Shown in pieces: positions 31,190-34,158 of a DNA stretch of 34,158 nucleotides. The position numbers were made by a program, and so were the translations under genes. How positions within the stretch are numbered: position 1 is the first letter of the stretch; every line of letters begins with the position of its first letter. The notes beneath the pieces were generated by a model. It did no database searches. It was not told the DNA's origin and was given only the letters and a program-made list of their open reading frames with translations. Origin of the DNA: Geosiphon pyriformis. Lineage: Eukaryota > Glomeromycota > Glomeromycetes > Archaeosporales > Geosiphonaceae. Location: assembly GCA_016748015.1 (NCBI GenBank), contig JAAOMT010000563.1, positions 540,625-574,782 of the forward strand, written 5' to 3'.

Positions 31190-33110
31190 ATATTTTTTTT
31201 TAATATTGAGCTTTAGCAAAATCTTTTAAGTTTTTTTAGATAAGTTCAAGTACTTTTTTTTCATTATAATTTTGAAAAATTTAGTCTTTAGTTTTTGAAT
31301 TGTGAGCTAATCATTTTTTTTAACTAAGTTTTTATAGTTAAATGTAATAGTATTTTATTATATTTATAAAAAATTATATATAATTAATAAATAGTCTTTA
31401 AGTAAATTATTAAGTTATTTTTTTTAAGTTTTTTAGTTAAATAAATATTATTAGATTTTTAAAAGTTTTTTTACTTTTTCAACAATTTTTTTACATAATT
31501 ATTTATTTATTTGTTTTATTTATTATATAAAATTTTTCTGATTTTTTTTAAGTGTTTTTATAATAAATATTTTGACTATTGATTATTATTTTATGTTTAA
31601 GTTTTTGGTTTTTAATAATTAAAACAGTTGTTAAGTTATTAAGTAGATGTTATTTGTAATTTTTATTTTATTATTTTGTTTTATTATATTCTAATTGTAT
31701 TTATATAATAAATATTTAGTTTTATAATATATTAATCTTAATAATAATAATTGGTCTAAATCTTATAAAATATTATTTGAATTTAACTAGTATTTTTTGT
31801 ATTTCTAATTATAATTTACTAAGTATTATTAATAGTTTGTTATAATATAGCTTTAATCAATTACTATATACTTTAATTAAGATTTTTTTTTCTTCTCATT
31901 TTTTATTTTTAAGTATTTTTTTAATATAGAATAGTTTATCTTATTTTGGATTAAATTTTTTACTTTATTGTTTTTCTATTTTTGTATAATATAATAATAC
32001 TTTGTTTTTAATTATAAATTTAAATGATTTGTTTAATAACTGATTATTATGTCTTTTTTTTATAATTTTTTAATATAAATAACTATTTTTGTTTTTCTTT
32101 TTTAAAGTTTCTATTAAGTTATATATTTATTTCAACAATATTTCTTAAAATATATTTTTCTTTTTCTTTTTATTAATAATATTGTTGTTTTATTATATAC
32201 TAATTCAAATAGTATTATTTAAATAATATCTTGTTTTATTTAATAAGTCAATAAAATTAATAATAAGAATAAATTTTATTTTTTTAATTAATTTTAACTA
32301 ATATTTTATATAATATTTTATTGAATTTTTCAATTAAATTATTTGTTTATAAATAATATAATAATAATAATGATTTTTTTACTTCAAATTTTTGGCTTAA
32401 TTTTGTTAATATTCTGTTTATAAAGTGAGTTTTTTGATTTAATAATAGTTTTTTAAATATCTATGTTAATATATTAAATTTTAATAAATAAATTTAATTA
32501 TTAATTTTGTATTAGCTTTTTGAATAGCTTTAACTTCTGGCCATTTAGTAAAATAGTTTATGATAACAGTAATATATTTATTGTCTTTATTATTATTATT
32601 ATAATTCAATTAAGTCAATTCTAATTTGATTAAATAATTATTTAATTTTAATTAATTTTAATAGTTTATTTGGTTTTATTCTTTTTTTTTTGGATATATT
32701 GCAGTTTTTTATATATTATTTTATATCTGAATATATTATTGGTTAATAATATATTTTTTTGGTTTTTTTTAATATTGTTTTCTAATTAAAATGTTTTATT
32801 GTTGAATCAAATACATGTTAAATAAAACAATTTTTTTTTGCTCTCTTATTACTTTTAATAAACTGTTTATATTTTATTAATTTCTTTGATAAAGTATATT
32901 TTAGTAGTTAATATAATGTTTAATTTGTTAATATATTTTATTTTGTTTATTTTAAGATAGTTTTTTTTAAAATATTTAGTAATTATATAATATAATAATT
33001 ATTAATAGTTTTTATTATTTATTTTGTTGTTTTATTATTGTTTTATTCTTATAATAAGTTATTAGTATTAGTTTTTTATTTTTTATAACATTTATATTTA
33101 AAAAATAAAA
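31190..33110 (-). pseudogene. Ty3 pol remnant 3: integrase region
   Basis: Internal part of the element ending in LTR E, very AT-rich. Integrase core: TVIINYFTKWPEVKAIQKAN at about 32515-32572, where the first catalytic Asp is Asn (32556-32558, G-to-A). About 32340-32460 reads LNQKTHFINRILTKLSQKF, YYL, stop (Gln expected), TNNLIEKF, with the catalytic Glu kept. It aligns with remnant 1 (1577-1960). Sequence between about 31250 and 32300 should be the integrase C-terminus but is too decayed to read. Homology fades near 33100, where plus-strand pol sequence begins. Confidence 0.7.
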
Positions 33111-34158
33111 AAACTGTTTTCTATTTAGCAGTTCTATTATTAATTAATTTTTTTGCTAATAATATTAGTTTTTTATGTTTAATATAAATATTTAACTTTT
33201 AATCTGTAACAATTATAAATTTTTTACTATAATTTAAATATATTAGCTAAATTAGTATCAATAAAAATGAGAAAAGAATTAGAAATAATTGTTAAAGGAA
33301 TTAATAAATTCAAATTAATTAGAAAAGTTGTTATATTTATTAACATAATAAAAAAAACTACTAAAAAAAGAAAAATTATTTCCACTAGTTATGCTGTTTC
33401 TATTCTATTATATTGTAAATACTTGTTAGAAATACCACAAAAAATCAAGAATCAGTCACAAATTTTTAAAGCAGAACCAGAAGTATGTTAAAAAAACTAT
33501 AATTATTACCAATTTATATTTGTTAACTAAAAACCACAAAAATATTAGGATTCTAATTATTAATAACACAAAAAATTATGTAGAAATTCCAGCCAATACA
33601 ATAATTAGATATTTAAATTCAAAGATAAAAAACCAATTATGTAAATATATAGACTTTACATCATAAATTTGAACCCATAAAAATAAATGCTATTTGTTTT
33701 AACCAAAACAATTAAAACAGATAAACTTGAAAAATTTAGATTAACTACAAAAGATGCAGCTTTAAGTACTATTCAAACAATATACTAATATTTTTAAAAT
33801 TAAAAATAAGTTTGAAAAAATTGACATAATTCAACACAAAATCAAAATAGAAAATAAATACAATACTAGCAATTAGTCATAATATTATCAAAAAAAAGAT
33901 AAATTAAATAGTAAATAGCAGATTAATTTAATTGTTTATGAATTCATAATTATTATTAGTAGTAATAATTCAAAAAAAAATAGCAAAATCTAATTTTGTA
34001 TAAATTATTATAAGTTCAATAATACTACTTATAGTAATAATTATTTAACATTATAAATTAAAAAATTTTTAACTTATTTAATAAAAAAAATAGTTTTTTA
34101 TATTTAATTAAACAATAACTATTGGCAAGTAGTTATAAATTTAAATAACAAAAAAAAA
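33110..34158 (+). pseudogene. Ty3 pol remnant 4: dUTPase C-terminus to RT start
   Basis: Plus-strand pol running off the right end. The frame 33267-33491 begins MRKELEIIVKGINKFKLIRK; 33294-33326 sits where dUTPase motif V (R-G-x-x-G-F-G-S-T-G) is expected, with the glycines turned to Lys or lost. Just upstream, ILAKLVSI also fits. Then KKRKIISTSY and KNQSQIFKAEPEVC; after a frame change NLYLLTKNHKNIRI and EIPANTIIRYL; later KCYLF, QLKQINLKNLD and DIIQHKIKI (about 33820), the linker that leads into the RT N-terminus in these fungal pols. The assignment rests on my recall of the family. The core RT motifs lie outside the window. Confidence 0.6.

Noticed and set aside
1-34158. Organelle, apicomplexan or AT-rich bacterial DNA
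   Set aside because: AT richness could suggest these, but the content is LINE and Ty3 elements with fungal-type domains and no organellar or bacterial genes.
1-34158. Canonical RIP as a firm conclusion
   Set aside because: The transition pattern fits, but I could not compute dinucleotide context, and several Trp-to-stop changes fall in CC rather than CA or CG context; spontaneous deamination of methylated cytosine remains as likely.

Overview
This window looks like a retrotransposon graveyard from an extremely AT-rich eukaryotic genome. I see no intact gene, no cellular gene, no rRNA or tRNA gene and no CRISPR array. The best taxonomic guess, from recall of protein families and not from a search, is an arbuscular mycorrhizal fungus (Glomeromycotina; Rhizophagus or Gigaspora type). 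Two things point there. One is a LINE whose ORF1 pairs an RRM-like segment with a CCHC knuckle and whose ORF2 has endonuclease, RT, RNase H and a cysteine-rich tail. The other is a Ty3/Gypsy family whose polyprotein has a retropepsin with a GNDWL-like block and a dUTPase-like domain upstream of the RT.

Layout. 1-1560: AT-rich, nothing recognised. 1577-2790 (-): RNase H-integrase remnant of a Ty3 pol. 3209-3479 (+): degenerate repeat region, possibly a dead secreted repeat protein. 3728-4132 (-): unidentified ORF. 4200-7110 (-): long dead Ty3 pol with RT, RNase H and integrase. 7112-9895 (-): compact non-autonomous LTR element with two LTRs, PPT, duplicated PBS, a short N-rich/dUTPase-like remnant and tandem repeats. 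9896-14931 (-): best preserved LINE, with most of ORF1 and the EN-RT part of ORF2. 14932-15586: assembly gap. 15587-18640 (+) and 20200-23128 plus 27696-29756 (-): two heavily decayed copies of the same kind of LINE, tail to tail. 19250-20195 (-): better preserved 3' end of another LINE copy. 23129-27695 (-): LTR element nested in the decayed LINE, with TG...CA ends and a 4-bp target duplication, carrying gag-protease and a dUTPase stub but no RT or integrase. 30037-30245 (-): short LINE 3' fragment with a poly(A) tail. 30450-33110 (-): LTR plus integrase remnant of a third Ty3 element. 33110-34158 (+): dUTPase C-terminus leading into the RT start of an oppositely oriented Ty3 pol that runs off the window.

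The most telling pattern is how these elements died. Nearly every readable loss of a catalytic or metal-binding residue is a transition: Asp to Asn in RT, protease and integrase, Cys to Tyr in the Gag zinc knuckle, Gly to Glu or Ser, Trp or Gln to stop. CpG is almost absent (about two dozen by eye in 33.5 kb). In the nested LTR element the zinc knuckle, protease and dUTPase stub still share one reading frame over about 1.8 kb. All this fits C-to-T decay, as expected from methylated-cytosine deamination or a RIP-like process, rather than random indel decay.
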